Of a DNA stretch of 42,453 nucleotides, positions 1 through 7,582 are shown in pieces. The DNA is from a virus. Where the stretch lies: positions 1 through 42,453 of the IMG/VR virus record IMGVR_UViG_3300009551_000075, one strand, 5' to 3'. The first letter of the stretch is position 1, and each line of letters starts with the position of its first letter. Both the position numbers and the translations under genes were made by a program. The notes beneath the pieces were generated by a model that was not told the DNA's origin, searched no databases, and saw only the letters and a program-made list of their open reading frames with translations.

Positions 1-473
1 CATGAACCACTGGTATTACCAGAGAACAAACCATTAGCTTCATTGTATAGAGCTTCTGGAGTGTTAGCAGTAATTGCGGAAGTTGTACCATTAGAATAAA
101 CGGAACGCATTGCAAAAATCAATCCAGTTGGACCAGTCATTGGTTGAACACCGCAAACATCATAGCCCATTAGGACTGGCATGTTACGGCGAACCAAACT
201 GATTAGAATTGGATCAAAACCTGCTACCGGACCAGCTGCTGCAGCTGCAGTACCATATCCACCTGTACCTGCAAAGTTTGCTGGAAGAGTTTCATTGATC
301 ATTTGACCATTCATTTGTGCAAATTGTGCACGCTCTTCACGCAATGCTTTTTCTGTGTTTTCCAACACAACTGCAGTGTGTACACGGCGCATTGTGTCCT
401 TGATTGCTGGAAGTTCTGAGACATCCAATACTGGTGCCCACTTCTTCAACAGCTGTTCATTGATAGTATTCAT
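1..473 (-). CDS. 23: Major capsid protein gp23, N-terminal part (3' end off the left edge)
   Basis: The 157 visible residues match the N-terminus of T4-like gp23, the protein that forms the hexamers of the head. Diagnostic stretches are LLKKWAPVLD near the start and a segment around residues 95-125 containing VRRNMPVLMGYDVCGVQPM and then GPTGLIFAMRSVY. T4 gp23 is cleaved by the gp21 protease; here I-N-E|T followed by a Gly-rich GTGGYG stretch (about residue 60) is a plausible but unproven site. The start is ATG at 473 with an AGGAG ribosome binding site (RBS) in the 37-base gap after gene 22. Only about a third of the usual length is in the window. Confidence 0.95.
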   Translation of the reverse strand, partial: MNTINEQLLKKWAPVLDVSELPAIKDTMRRVHTAVVLENTEKALREERAQFAQMNGQMINETLPANFAGTGGYGTAAAAAGPVAGFDPILISLVRRNMPVLMGYDVCGVQPMTGPTGLIFAMRSVYSNGTTSAITANTPEALYNEANGLFSGNTSGS

Positions 474-510
474 CTAATTTGTCTCCTAAATCTCTCTTGT
501 AAGAGTGTTG

Positions 511-1689
511 TTATCTAGCTACAGTTCTCTTGATTGCACTTACATATGCTGACATTGGTCCAGTCACTTCTTCCACAATTGCTTCTGGAGCAGTGCTGTT
601 ATCAACAACTGTTGATGCAGTCTTGTTCACCTTATTTGAAAAGTATTGTTCACGGATAATGGACAACTTTCCACGGTATTCACTGTCTGTAGTGAATTCA
701 ACACCCTCTGCGAGCGTCTTTAGTTTTTCTGTTTGTGTGGCGGTGAGACCTTCACAAACAGAAGCAATAACTTCTACTTTCTTTGCTTCGTTGATCTTTT
801 TAGTCAACTCTACATTCTTATTTAGTTCTTCGTTAACTTTGCCCTTCAATTCTTCAACTTGAGTAGTTAAAGTTTCAACAACATCAACTTTCTCAGCAGG
901 AATATCAAGATTATGTTCAACGAACAATTCACGTAGACCACCCATGAATTCTTCTACGATTTCAGTACGTAGACCAGATTCAATTGCAACTTCATTGGTC
1001 TTCATCCAAGACTCAACCATGTGGTCTAGATATGCGTCTACTTGACTTTCAATCTCTTCTTTGACTTCATTTACAGATTGTTCTGCTGCTTCTAGAATTT
1101 CTTTTTCTAGTTGTTCTACAACTAAAACAGCGCGTGCAATAACAGCAGATTCAAAAATGGTCTTTGCTTTATTGCGGAATTCTTCTGAAAGTTCAGATCC
1201 AGCAAACATTGCATTTACATCTTCTTCGCAAGAAATTGTCTTCATCTTGTTACGAATCAAATCAAGACGAGCAGTGCGTGCTGCTTCAATTTCTTCTGCG
1301 GTTAATTCAACTTCTTCTGTAGCGACATGTTCTGCGCCACCAGTATTATGATCAGCTTCTTCGGCACCATCCTTCAAAGGAGCTTTACCAGATGGAGTTG
1401 CCATAGTAGGTTGAACTTCTGCAGAAACTTGAGTTTGTGGCTGTGCTGCCTTATCAATTTCTTTTCTTTCTTCTGGACCAACAGCTGGTCCCTTTGGAGG
1501 AGTAGCATGAGATGCATTATCACTTGCATGCTGACCAATTGGATCACCAGCTGGGTTCTCTGTTGTAGAACCACCAAGATTGCGAACTTCACCCTTTTCG
1601 ATAGAGTGCATTGGTTCCTGGCCAGTCTTGCCAGATGCATTCAATACATCAATGGCTGCTTCTGCTAGTGTCTTTCTCTTCGCGGTCAT
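511..1689 (-). CDS. 22: Prohead core scaffolding protein gp22
   Basis: This acidic 392-residue protein lies between protease 21 and capsid 23, the T4 position of the major scaffold protein. The N-terminal 110 residues are Pro/Gly/Gln-rich and probably disordered. The rest (about 125-345) is Glu/Lys/Ala-rich and looks like a long coiled coil, as expected for the scaffold digested by the prohead protease. It is longer than T4 gp22 (269 residues). The first residues contain TLAE|A, a gp21-like cleavage motif. A CTAAATA late box lies about 30 bases upstream, and the RBS is AGGAG. Confidence 0.88.
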   Translation of the reverse strand: MTAKRKTLAEAAIDVLNASGKTGQEPMHSIEKGEVRNLGGSTTENPAGDPIGQHASDNASHATPPKGPAVGPEERKEIDKAAQPQTQVSAEVQPTMATPSGKAPLKDGAEEADHNTGGAEHVATEEVELTAEEIEAARTARLDLIRNKMKTISCEEDVNAMFAGSELSEEFRNKAKTIFESAVIARAVLVVEQLEKEILEAAEQSVNEVKEEIESQVDAYLDHMVESWMKTNEVAIESGLRTEIVEEFMGGLRELFVEHNLDIPAEKVDVVETLTTQVEELKGKVNEELNKNVELTKKINEAKKVEVIASVCEGLTATQTEKLKTLAEGVEFTTDSEYRGKLSIIREQYFSNKVNKTASTVVDNSTAPEAIVEEVTGPMSAYVSAIKRTVAR

Positions 1690-1716
1690 GTTTAAAATGC
1701 TCCTATGATCTTGTAT

Positions 1717-1723
1717 TATTTAG
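1717..1723 (-). promoter_or_regulatory. Late promoter box CTAAATA
   Basis: The box lies 28 bases before the ATG of scaffold gene 22 and just after the stop of gene 21. Confidence 0.6.
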
Positions 1724-1741
1724 TTTTTCAAAATTTTGGTG

Positions 1742-2386
1742 TTAGAGCTTCTTCATATAATCTGAAAAAGACTTCAATATAGCTTCTTCTAGATTCTTTT
1801 TCTTAGTCTTTTTTATTTCTTGATAAATTTCATTTACAGAAGCTTCTTGAATAGCACCATTATTCCAAACCCATTCTCTTCCTTCCATCAAACCATTTAC
1901 AAAAGCATCTGGTGCAGATGGATCTGCAACAATATCAGCAGCTGTAGCCAAATGATAATCGTCCTGAACAATATTAGTTCCTTCTACCATTCTCATGGTT
2001 CCAACTCCACGAGAAGATACTCCTAAATTACCACCATCTTCTATTAGAGCTTTAACGATTCTACCATGTGGAGTATCTTGAATTCTAGCCTTTCCAATAT
2101 AATTGTTACCATCTTCCCTAAGACTGATAATACGATGAGAAGCTCTATCTAAGTTAACAGTTGGAGAATCTGGATGACCCAATTCTCCCCATGCACGATT
2201 TTGATTGACATATTCGCGAATGTAACGATTGACTTCTCTTTCTAGAATATTTTTTGGATACTTACGACCATTACGGTTCTTCTTTTCAGATTGTAAGAAG
2301 ATACCTTCAATATACATGTGCTTCTTACCTTCAACCTCTTCAGTAAGATATTGCACATTCTCAATTTGTTCTACGATCAATTTCAT
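1742..2386 (-). CDS. 21: Prohead maturation protease gp21
   Basis: This 214-residue serine protease of the T4 gp21 / herpesvirus-assemblin-like class degrades scaffold and trims head proteins. The visible catalytic candidates are His71 in GELGHPDSP and Ser124/125 in LGVSSRGVG, with the usual spacing, and the family N-terminal stretch KKNRNGRKYPKNILEREV is present. It sits directly upstream of gene 22, as in T4. The C-terminus is Lys-rich and may be trimmed by self-cleavage, which is inference. A terminator hairpin at 2409-2432 lies just upstream of the ATG, so it may be read from a read-through transcript or its own start. Confidence 0.93.
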   Translation of the reverse strand: MKLIVEQIENVQYLTEEVEGKKHMYIEGIFLQSEKKNRNGRKYPKNILEREVNRYIREYVNQNRAWGELGHPDSPTVNLDRASHRIISLREDGNNYIGKARIQDTPHGRIVKALIEDGGNLGVSSRGVGTMRMVEGTNIVQDDYHLATAADIVADPSAPDAFVNGLMEGREWVWNNGAIQEASVNEIYQEIKKTKKKNLEEAILKSFSDYMKKL

Positions 2387-2408
2387 TTATTTCTTTCTCT
2401 TCAAAAGA

Positions 2409-2432
2409 GGGAGCAATATTTCTATTGCTCCC
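2409..2432 (-). terminator. Rho-independent terminator with GAAA loop
   Basis: A perfect 10-bp stem (GGGAGCAATA with TATTGCTCCC) encloses a GAAA tetraloop on the minus strand and is followed by TCTTTTG. It lies between the 50-residue membrane gene and gene 21. Confidence 0.8.
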
Positions 2433-2441
2433 TATTCTTAT

Positions 2442-2594
2442 TTACAGCTTCTTAGTAGCATCCTCTGCTTTAGCAACAACTTCATTTACAATAGGTGTTG
2501 CTCTAGCTGCTTTCTTCTTATACCATGCAGTTACAGATGGAACCAAAGCTCCTACTGCACCACCAACAAACAAACCTAGTACAAAACTAAACAT
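2442..2594 (-). CDS. Small single-pass membrane protein in head cluster (50 aa)
   Basis: A 50-residue reading frame starts with MFSFVLGLFVGGAVGALVP, a Gly-rich transmembrane helix, and continues into a short Lys/Ala-rich amphipathic tail. It has a good RBS (AGGAG, 8 bases before ATG), its own late box (ATAAATA at 2638-2644) and a strong terminator directly after it, so it looks like an independent late cistron. I do not recognise the family. Its place between head genes suggests a virion or prohead-membrane role, but that is inference. Confidence 0.7.
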   Translation of the reverse strand: MFSFVLGLFVGGAVGALVPSVTAWYKKKAARATPIVNEVVAKAEDATKKL

Positions 2595-2637
2595 CTTTGT
2601 TGTCTCCTGGTCTATAGAAATCTCTCTATCTGTTCAG

Positions 2638-2644
2638 TATTTAT
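2638..2644 (-). promoter_or_regulatory. Late promoter box ATAAATA
   Basis: On the minus strand CATAAATA lies about 45 bases before the ATG of the 50-residue membrane gene, matching the T4 late consensus TATAAATA at 7 of 8 positions. Confidence 0.65.
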
Positions 2645-2649
2645 GGTTC

Positions 2650-2925
2650 TTAGAATCCCATAGAATGACGTCTGCGCATCGTTCTAGATCTTTTCATAAG
2701 AGTTCTAGCCATTTTTGCACGACGTTTAATCTTACCTTTGCGTGCGCCACGTTTCCTATGCATCCTTTCTGTAGTGCTCATGCGCACCAATCTACCACCA
2801 GTCATTTTGTAACCTTTAACGTTACTGACTTTTACATTACGCTGAATCTTACCATTACGAAATCTAACACGAACACGCTTAATGCGAGGACCAGCTTCGG
2901 CAATAAATTCTTTAAAAGATTCCAT
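2650..2925 (-). CDS. Very basic putative internal head protein with capsid-targeting-like N-terminus
   Basis: This 91-residue protein starts MESFKEFIAEA and then becomes extremely Arg/Lys-rich (for example RRAKMARTLMKRSRTMRRRH near the end). The N-terminus resembles the capsid-targeting peptides of T4 internal proteins, which end in a gp21 cleavage motif; here I-A-E|A. Cleavage would leave a polycation suited to binding packaged DNA. Its start overlaps the stop of the upstream gene (TAATG). The gene position corresponds roughly to T4 genes 67/68. The role is inferred from composition and context. Confidence 0.7.
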   Translation of the reverse strand: MESFKEFIAEAGPRIKRVRVRFRNGKIQRNVKVSNVKGYKMTGGRLVRMSTTERMHRKRGARKGKIKRRAKMARTLMKRSRTMRRRHSMGF

Positions 2926-3371
2926 TAATTGTAAGGTGAATATAGAGCATCAAAACTCTTATTCTGATTAATCTTTCTAACTGTAACGATCAACGTATAA
3001 GAATCATTTGCATCTAGTGCACTTGTAAATAGATTCAAATCTCCAGTTGGAGATGAAGCGTTATTTGGAATATGTCCATCTATAAAACCGGCTTCTTGCT
3101 TACCAAATGAAGCGATCTTAGTATTTGAATTTCCTCCAGCTCCGCCTACATATTCCAATGAAATATATCCATTAGAAGTCCCTACTGCATATTGAATCTT
3201 TTCTACATTCACAAGACATGTTTTGGTATTGTTAGCTCCAAACAATGTATTAGATGTAAGAATTTTAGTATTTGCAGCTGCAGCTCCTGCAGTGTAATAC
3301 CCTGTGATCTTGATTTTTGCTGTAGTATCAGCATCAGCAATGATCTGTACTTCTGGTGCGTTCGCTGACAT
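2925..3371 (-). CDS. Predicted virion structural protein (148 aa)
   Basis: The protein is rich in Ala, Asn, Ser, Thr and Gly with alternating hydrophobics, the look of a beta-sandwich virion protein. There is no signal peptide or membrane segment. It lies in the late head cluster, has a GAGGA RBS, and is translationally coupled to the basic protein downstream through TAATG. I recognise only the general type, found beside head genes in T4-like environmental phages; decoration or head assembly are possible roles. Confidence 0.6.
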   Translation of the reverse strand: MSANAPEVQIIADADTTAKIKITGYYTAGAAAANTKILTSNTLFGANNTKTCLVNVEKIQYAVGTSNGYISLEYVGGAGGNSNTKIASFGKQEAGFIDGHIPNNASSPTGDLNLFTSALDANDSYTLIVTVRKINQNKSFDALYSPYN

Positions 3372-3381
3372 TGTTTATCCT

Positions 3382-4155
3382 CTATTTCTTCTTTGCAACA
3401 TGTTGCATTGCGAATTTAGCAACTTTCTCCAAACCTCTTGGAGATGAATTAATCAATGCAGACAATTTAGATTGATTTGAAGAATTAACCTTCTTGTGAA
3501 GATCTAAAATTGCTTTAGCAGTTACAGGATGTACTCTTACTGAACCACCATTGCGGAAAATAACACGATCTTCTTTGCCAGCATTCATAATTCTATTTAT
3601 GTGATGCATAGCCGACTCATTAACACCACCAGAAGCAGTGTCAGTGATTCGGCCATCTGGTTGTAGATATTTGCCGCAATCACATTTTGCTTCGCCACCA
3701 AGATAAGTAAATTTGTGTTTATGCGATTCAGTAACATATTCAATATCCTCCGTCAATGCCTTATAATCATCATAGACATCGTCAAGGACTTCATCATCCA
3801 TATCTTCAAAATCACCATATTCTTCCATTTCAGAATTCAACCAGTTGTATAAGGCATTTTCTAATTCAGATTTATTAGGCTTATCACAAAGATCCTGATA
3901 AACTGTGTTTAAACAATCAACAATTTCATCTCTACTAAAATCATCACTATCTACGTCTTCTTTGATTGATGTAGAAGTAGCTGGATGTAATGTACCTTGA
4001 GCATCATATGGAATAGAGAATTCAATGTTTAATTGTGTGTTTTTATAAAGAGCAACTCTTTTTCCACCAGCAAAATTTCTAATACCTTCTCGTTTAAGAA
4101 CAATTAACATTGGTGGATCATTAGACTCATTCATCAATTCTTTCAATTTTTTCAT
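3382..4155 (-). CDS. Head-cluster protein with possible protease-cleaved leader (257 aa)
   Basis: The N-terminus MKKLKELMNE|S resembles a short targeting peptide followed by a gp21-type site. The middle (about 65-145) is very acidic. A region around 148-172 has HKHKF...CDCGKY, a possible metal-binding knuckle. The C-terminal 60 residues contain GGSVRVHPVTAKAILDLHKK followed by a Ser/Asn/Gln segment and SPRGLEKVAKFAMQ, a domain I have seen in conserved hypothetical proteins beside phage head genes. Function is not known. It is spaced two bases from the upstream gene. Confidence 0.6.
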   Translation of the reverse strand: MKKLKELMNESNDPPMLIVLKREGIRNFAGGKRVALYKNTQLNIEFSIPYDAQGTLHPATSTSIKEDVDSDDFSRDEIVDCLNTVYQDLCDKPNKSELENALYNWLNSEMEEYGDFEDMDDEVLDDVYDDYKALTEDIEYVTESHKHKFTYLGGEAKCDCGKYLQPDGRITDTASGGVNESAMHHINRIMNAGKEDRVIFRNGGSVRVHPVTAKAILDLHKKVNSSNQSKLSALINSSPRGLEKVAKFAMQHVAKKK

Positions 4156-4157
4156 GA

Positions 4158-4598
4158 TTATTTTCTCTTGTTTGAGTAAAACGCAGCAAGTGCCATTTGC
4201 ATTCTTTTCTTTTTGGACTTACCATCAAATTTAGAATTCTTAGAATGAACAAAATCATGAATATATTCAGAGGCTGATGCATTTGGAGAAAGAGTCTCAG
4301 TCATAGGCTTAGTGGCTCTTTCATAACCGATTCTATTCCAATAACGAAACTTATGGATTTCTCCAGTTTTTTGATCTTTTATTTCGTAATGCCTTGCATT
4401 AACTTTGTGCAAAATGCCATGCAATTTTTCTTGAGTAGATGGATGATAGTAATCAATAGGAATACCAGTACCAAAGGATGCGCGAGCCTTTATCTCATTT
4501 CTAGGTAATCCCATACCCACCTTTGCAGCAGTAGCATAGTGTTCATCTAAAAAGGCCATCCTAGCCAATCCTTCCCTCAACACTTTGAATAATTTCAT
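4158..4598 (-). CDS. Head-cluster protein, tandem paralogue A (146 aa)
   Basis: The protein starts MKLFKVLRE|G, again a possible gp21 site. The central part (about 48-92) contains IDYYHPSTQEKLHG, then HYEIKDQKTGEIHKFRYWN, and is clearly paralogous to the gene immediately upstream. The C-terminal 40 residues (SEYIHDFVHSKNSKFDGKSK and then KKRMQMALAAFY) form a helical basic motif seen at the ends of several phage head-associated proteins. The start overlaps the upstream stop by 4 bases (ATGA). Function unknown. Confidence 0.62.
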   Translation of the reverse strand: MKLFKVLREGLARMAFLDEHYATAAKVGMGLPRNEIKARASFGTGIPIDYYHPSTQEKLHGILHKVNARHYEIKDQKTGEIHKFRYWNRIGYERATKPMTETLSPNASASEYIHDFVHSKNSKFDGKSKKKRMQMALAAFYSNKRK

Positions 4599-4897
4599 TT
4601 TGGTGAAGAATATTTCACTTTAGCTTTATATCTATCTTCATTCCAATATTCAAATTTATGAACTTCCTTGGTCTTATGATCCTTAACACTATAACCATGT
4701 GGTGTTACGCTGGTGATCTTTCCATAATGCTTATCACCAGTTTTTGGATGGTAATAATCAACATCCGCACCTTTCTTAACAGTTTTTGGTGTTTCAGCAC
4801 CAATGCCATGTTGAGCAGCAATTCTATAGTTTTCAGAAATAGTTTGCTTATTTACAAGAACTGCTTCTTTAATAATTTGAAGTTTCTTAGATGCCAT
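4595..4897 (-). CDS. Head-cluster protein, tandem paralogue B (100 aa)
   Basis: It shares the core VDYYHPKTGDKHYG and then YSVKDHKTKEVHKFEYWN with the next gene, so the two arose by tandem duplication. It lacks the C-terminal helical tail of its partner. The N-terminus MASKKLQIIKE|A carries an (I)-x-E|A site. Its ATG directly abuts the stop of the gene upstream. Function unknown; the late head context is the only clue. Confidence 0.6.
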   Translation of the reverse strand: MASKKLQIIKEAVLVNKQTISENYRIAAQHGIGAETPKTVKKGADVDYYHPKTGDKHYGKITSVTPHGYSVKDHKTKEVHKFEYWNEDRYKAKVKYSSPK

Positions 4898-5251
4898 TTA
4901 CTTATTTCCATGATGGAAGTGGCGAGCATTCTTAGCAAAATTGGCCATCTTAGCAGCATGTCCACCAGCTTTTAAACCCTTTTCAATATCTGCATCAGTA
5001 ATAGGTTCATCTGTTGATTTACCCAACCATGCATGAAAAGCACCTTTCTTAATATCATGAATATACTTCTTTTCATCAAGTTGTTCTGTTTCTTCAGTTG
5101 CTACTTGTGGAGTAACTTGATTGAAAAATGTTTGCGCAACTTCTACTTTCTTTGCATCTAGAGCAGCTGCTACTTTCTCAGACAAAGCAGCTTCAACAGT
5201 TGCTTGAAAACCTGTTGCATTCTTTTCTTTTGCTAGATCAGCATAATTCAT
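4898..5251 (-). CDS. Probable prohead core protein, gp67/68-like position (117 aa)
   Basis: It is the first gene after portal gene 20, where T4 has core genes 67 and 68. The N-terminal half is Ala/Glu/Lys-rich and helical (YADLAKEKNATGFQATVEA, then ALSE), and the C-terminal half contains KKYIHDIKKGAFHAWLGKST, then a Lys/Gly/His-rich tail, a pattern I associate with small core or internal proteins of T4-like phages. A late box (ATAAATA, 5278-5284) and a GAGAGGA RBS precede it. The exact T4 equivalence is uncertain. Confidence 0.6.
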   Translation of the reverse strand: MNYADLAKEKNATGFQATVEAALSEKVAAALDAKKVEVAQTFFNQVTPQVATEETEQLDEKKYIHDIKKGAFHAWLGKSTDEPITDADIEKGLKAGGHAAKMANFAKNARHFHHGNK

Positions 5252-5277
5252 GAATTTATCCTCTCAATAATTTCAAA

Positions 5278-5284
5278 TATTTAT
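5278..5284 (-). promoter_or_regulatory. Late promoter box ATAAATA
   Basis: TCATAAATATT on the minus strand lies 27 bases before the ATG of the prohead core-like gene. Confidence 0.6.
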
Positions 5285-5297
5285 GATATTTGTAATC

Positions 5298-6947
5298 TTA
5301 CTTTTGGCCGCCAGATAGGAAAGATTGAGTTTTTATATTCAAATCTTCTGAACTTTGGGATTGTGTATTAGCTTGTCCTGATTGATTATTCGCACCTTGT
5401 TGCGCTTCAGGAGGTGTTATTGGATTTGGTGGAAGACCAGCTAAAGGTGGATGATTTTCATCTACAGCATCTTTCATTTCCTGATCCATTTCCTTTTGCA
5501 TATCTTTGATTTCTTCATCATCAAGTCTCAATATATTCTTCCATGTCCATTTCTTGGAGAAGAAAACACCAATATATGGTTGAACCAAATTCAAAGTATT
5601 AACGCGATTTGTTAGAAGTTCAACTTCTTTCAATTCAGCAAAATTATTGTCTTTCTTGTAACTATAAAAGACGTCCTGTTTAAAATCATTCCATTCTTCT
5701 AATGTACAAATTCCTTTTAATGTTAATTGTCTTGCTAACAATTCATCAAACAAAATAGAGAATCTTGAACGCATTCTAGCAATGAATTTGTCAAACTTGA
5801 TTTCATCTCTAGTGATTTCATTACTACGTCCTAGGGAAAATACACCTTGTGGGTTTTCAATTCTAGATGATGGAATTCCTAAAGCTCTGTATAACTTTTT
5901 CTCAAAGTACAAAACATCATCCATTTGACCCAAATTTTGACCAGCTGGAAGTGTAGTAATTTCTGTACTCTTGCCATCTGAACGTCTTGGCATCCAGAAG
6001 TCTTCTAACATTGCTAGATGTTTTCTATCATCACGGATTTCTCCAGTGCTTGCATCGTAAGTTAATTTGTTACGATAATTAGTCATCATGTTCTTCAGAT
6101 ATTGTTCAGCTTTGGTCTTACCCATGTTACCAACGTCTACATAAAATACACGACGTTCTGGAGCACGAGATACACGATAAATGACAGTTGCATCTTCAAC
6201 AAATCTCAGCTGATTCATTGGACGAATAGCTTTGTGAAGATATGAAAGAATAGTTGCTTTGATAGGATCATAGATTCCAGAAGTTACTTGAACCACGGAA
6301 TCTTTTGATAATCTAATTCCTGTAGCTACAGAAGTCTGAAATAGAGGATTACCAGAAGTAGGACTGGTTTGTAATAGTTTATCATTATAAACATAAAATT
6401 CTTCTACACCAGTGATAACTTCTTGACCTTGAGTATTCTTTTCTTTGGTAACTTGACGAACTTTCTTGATCTTACGAGAGTCAATATAGATTAATGTTTG
6501 AATTCCATCTCTAGGATTCTCGTTGTCTATAACAACATTGTAGAACAATCTACCATCAATATACCATTTACGGAAAATCTCATCACCAAAGTTATTAAAA
6601 TCTAGAAGTTTAAGAATAGTTTTAAATTCTTCTAAAATCATTTCCTTGATTTTATCTGGTTGGTCAAGATTATCTAAAACAATCTTAACAATATCTCCAT
6701 CCTCATCATTATGAACAATAGCTTCATCAATGACATCATTGATAGCATTTTCCATTTCTGGTTGTAATGCCATTTGACGATATTTGTGAATTAGATCTAA
6801 TTCACTTCGATAACTTGAATCTAAATCAACGTAAATGCCTTGTGCAGGAGCATCAACAACAATAGCACCATCATCATTTATAGGACTGACAACAGTTTCT
6901 TCAACATCTTCTTCGTGTTTTGTGATCTCGAAGCCAAATAATCTCAC
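5298..6947 (-). CDS. 20: Portal vertex protein gp20
   Basis: The protein forms the dodecameric DNA entry ring of the head. It matches T4-like gp20 throughout: DSSYRSELDLIHKYRQMALQ near the N-terminus, the DVIDEAIVHNDEDGD stretch, RFVEDATVIYRVSRAPERRV and FYVDVGNMGKTKAEQYLKNM, and FWMPRRSDGKSTEITTLPAG. I place the start at GTG 6947, giving (M)RLFGFEI, because GGAG lies six bases before it; a longer frame from GTG 6971 would lie inside the terminator hairpin. Length 549 residues, against 524 in T4. The tail is Gln/Asn/Ser-rich. Confidence 0.93.
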   Translation of the reverse strand: MRLFGFEITKHEEDVEETVVSPINDDGAIVVDAPAQGIYVDLDSSYRSELDLIHKYRQMALQPEMENAINDVIDEAIVHNDEDGDIVKIVLDNLDQPDKIKEMILEEFKTILKLLDFNNFGDEIFRKWYIDGRLFYNVVIDNENPRDGIQTLIYIDSRKIKKVRQVTKEKNTQGQEVITGVEEFYVYNDKLLQTSPTSGNPLFQTSVATGIRLSKDSVVQVTSGIYDPIKATILSYLHKAIRPMNQLRFVEDATVIYRVSRAPERRVFYVDVGNMGKTKAEQYLKNMMTNYRNKLTYDASTGEIRDDRKHLAMLEDFWMPRRSDGKSTEITTLPAGQNLGQMDDVLYFEKKLYRALGIPSSRIENPQGVFSLGRSNEITRDEIKFDKFIARMRSRFSILFDELLARQLTLKGICTLEEWNDFKQDVFYSYKKDNNFAELKEVELLTNRVNTLNLVQPYIGVFFSKKWTWKNILRLDDEEIKDMQKEMDQEMKDAVDENHPPLAGLPPNPITPPEAQQGANNQSGQANTQSQSSEDLNIKTQSFLSGGQK

Positions 6948-6960
6948 ATTGTTCTCCAAA

Positions 6961-6995
6961 AATAAAGGCACCCAATTTACTTAGGTGCCTTATTT
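6961..6995 (-). terminator. Terminator hairpin between genes 19 and 20
   Basis: AATAAGGCACC pairs with GGTGCCTTTATT (one bulged base) around a roughly 11-base loop and is followed by TTTATTTTTGG on the minus strand. It would end the gene 18-19 transcript just before the portal gene. Confidence 0.7.
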
Positions 6996-7014
6996 TCATC
7001 ACTTCAGATTTAGA

Positions 7015-7566
7015 TTAACCTGGTGTAACTGTAGGATCAATGAAATATTGTACCGCGAATGTAGCAGTAAATTCCTCCACTTGATCATTAGCACCCCAAT
7101 CCACTTCAATAGGGCTAACATCAATTGGCCAGATTCCAATGAACTTGTAAGTCTTTAAAATGTCTCCTGTTTTACCATATTGGATAACAGTAGCATCAAC
7201 ACCATATCCACCATCAATAACATCCGCATTAGAATCACGGATGTTTGCAACAGGATCATTTAATCCATTGAACCATGCTTCTAGAGCGTTGCAGATCAAG
7301 AAATCTTCATCATTGATGATTTGGACTGTCCAATCTTGGAAAGTACGATTTCCTGCTAACTTAACTTCACGACCAAAGTAGAACAATGGTGCTACACCAA
7401 CAGTTGAACCAGGAAGTTGTGCAGCCTTTACCATGAAGGTAGATTTCAAACCAGCCACACCTGCACCACCAATCCAAGGCGGAAATTGAAGACTAACTTC
7501 AAAGAGATTGGCTCTTGCACCATCTCCTGTTAGGTTAGTACGAAAGCTGTTTACATCAAAAGCCAT
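7015..7566 (-). CDS. 19: Tail tube protein gp19
   Basis: This 183-residue protein lies directly after the sheath gene, as in T4, where gp19 (163 residues) forms the inner tube. Family features include the N-terminal FRTNLTGDGARANLFEVSLQ, KAAQLPGSTVGVAPLFYFGR and WTVQIINDEDF, and a C-terminal FTATFAVQYF beta strand. The RBS is GGGAGAA, and there are 16 bases between the sheath stop and this start. Confidence 0.92.
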   Translation of the reverse strand: MAFDVNSFRTNLTGDGARANLFEVSLQFPPWIGGAGVAGLKSTFMVKAAQLPGSTVGVAPLFYFGREVKLAGNRTFQDWTVQIINDEDFLICNALEAWFNGLNDPVANIRDSNADVIDGGYGVDATVIQYGKTGDILKTYKFIGIWPIDVSPIEVDWGANDQVEEFTATFAVQYFIDPTVTPG

Positions 7567-7582
7567 GTATTATTCTCCCAAA

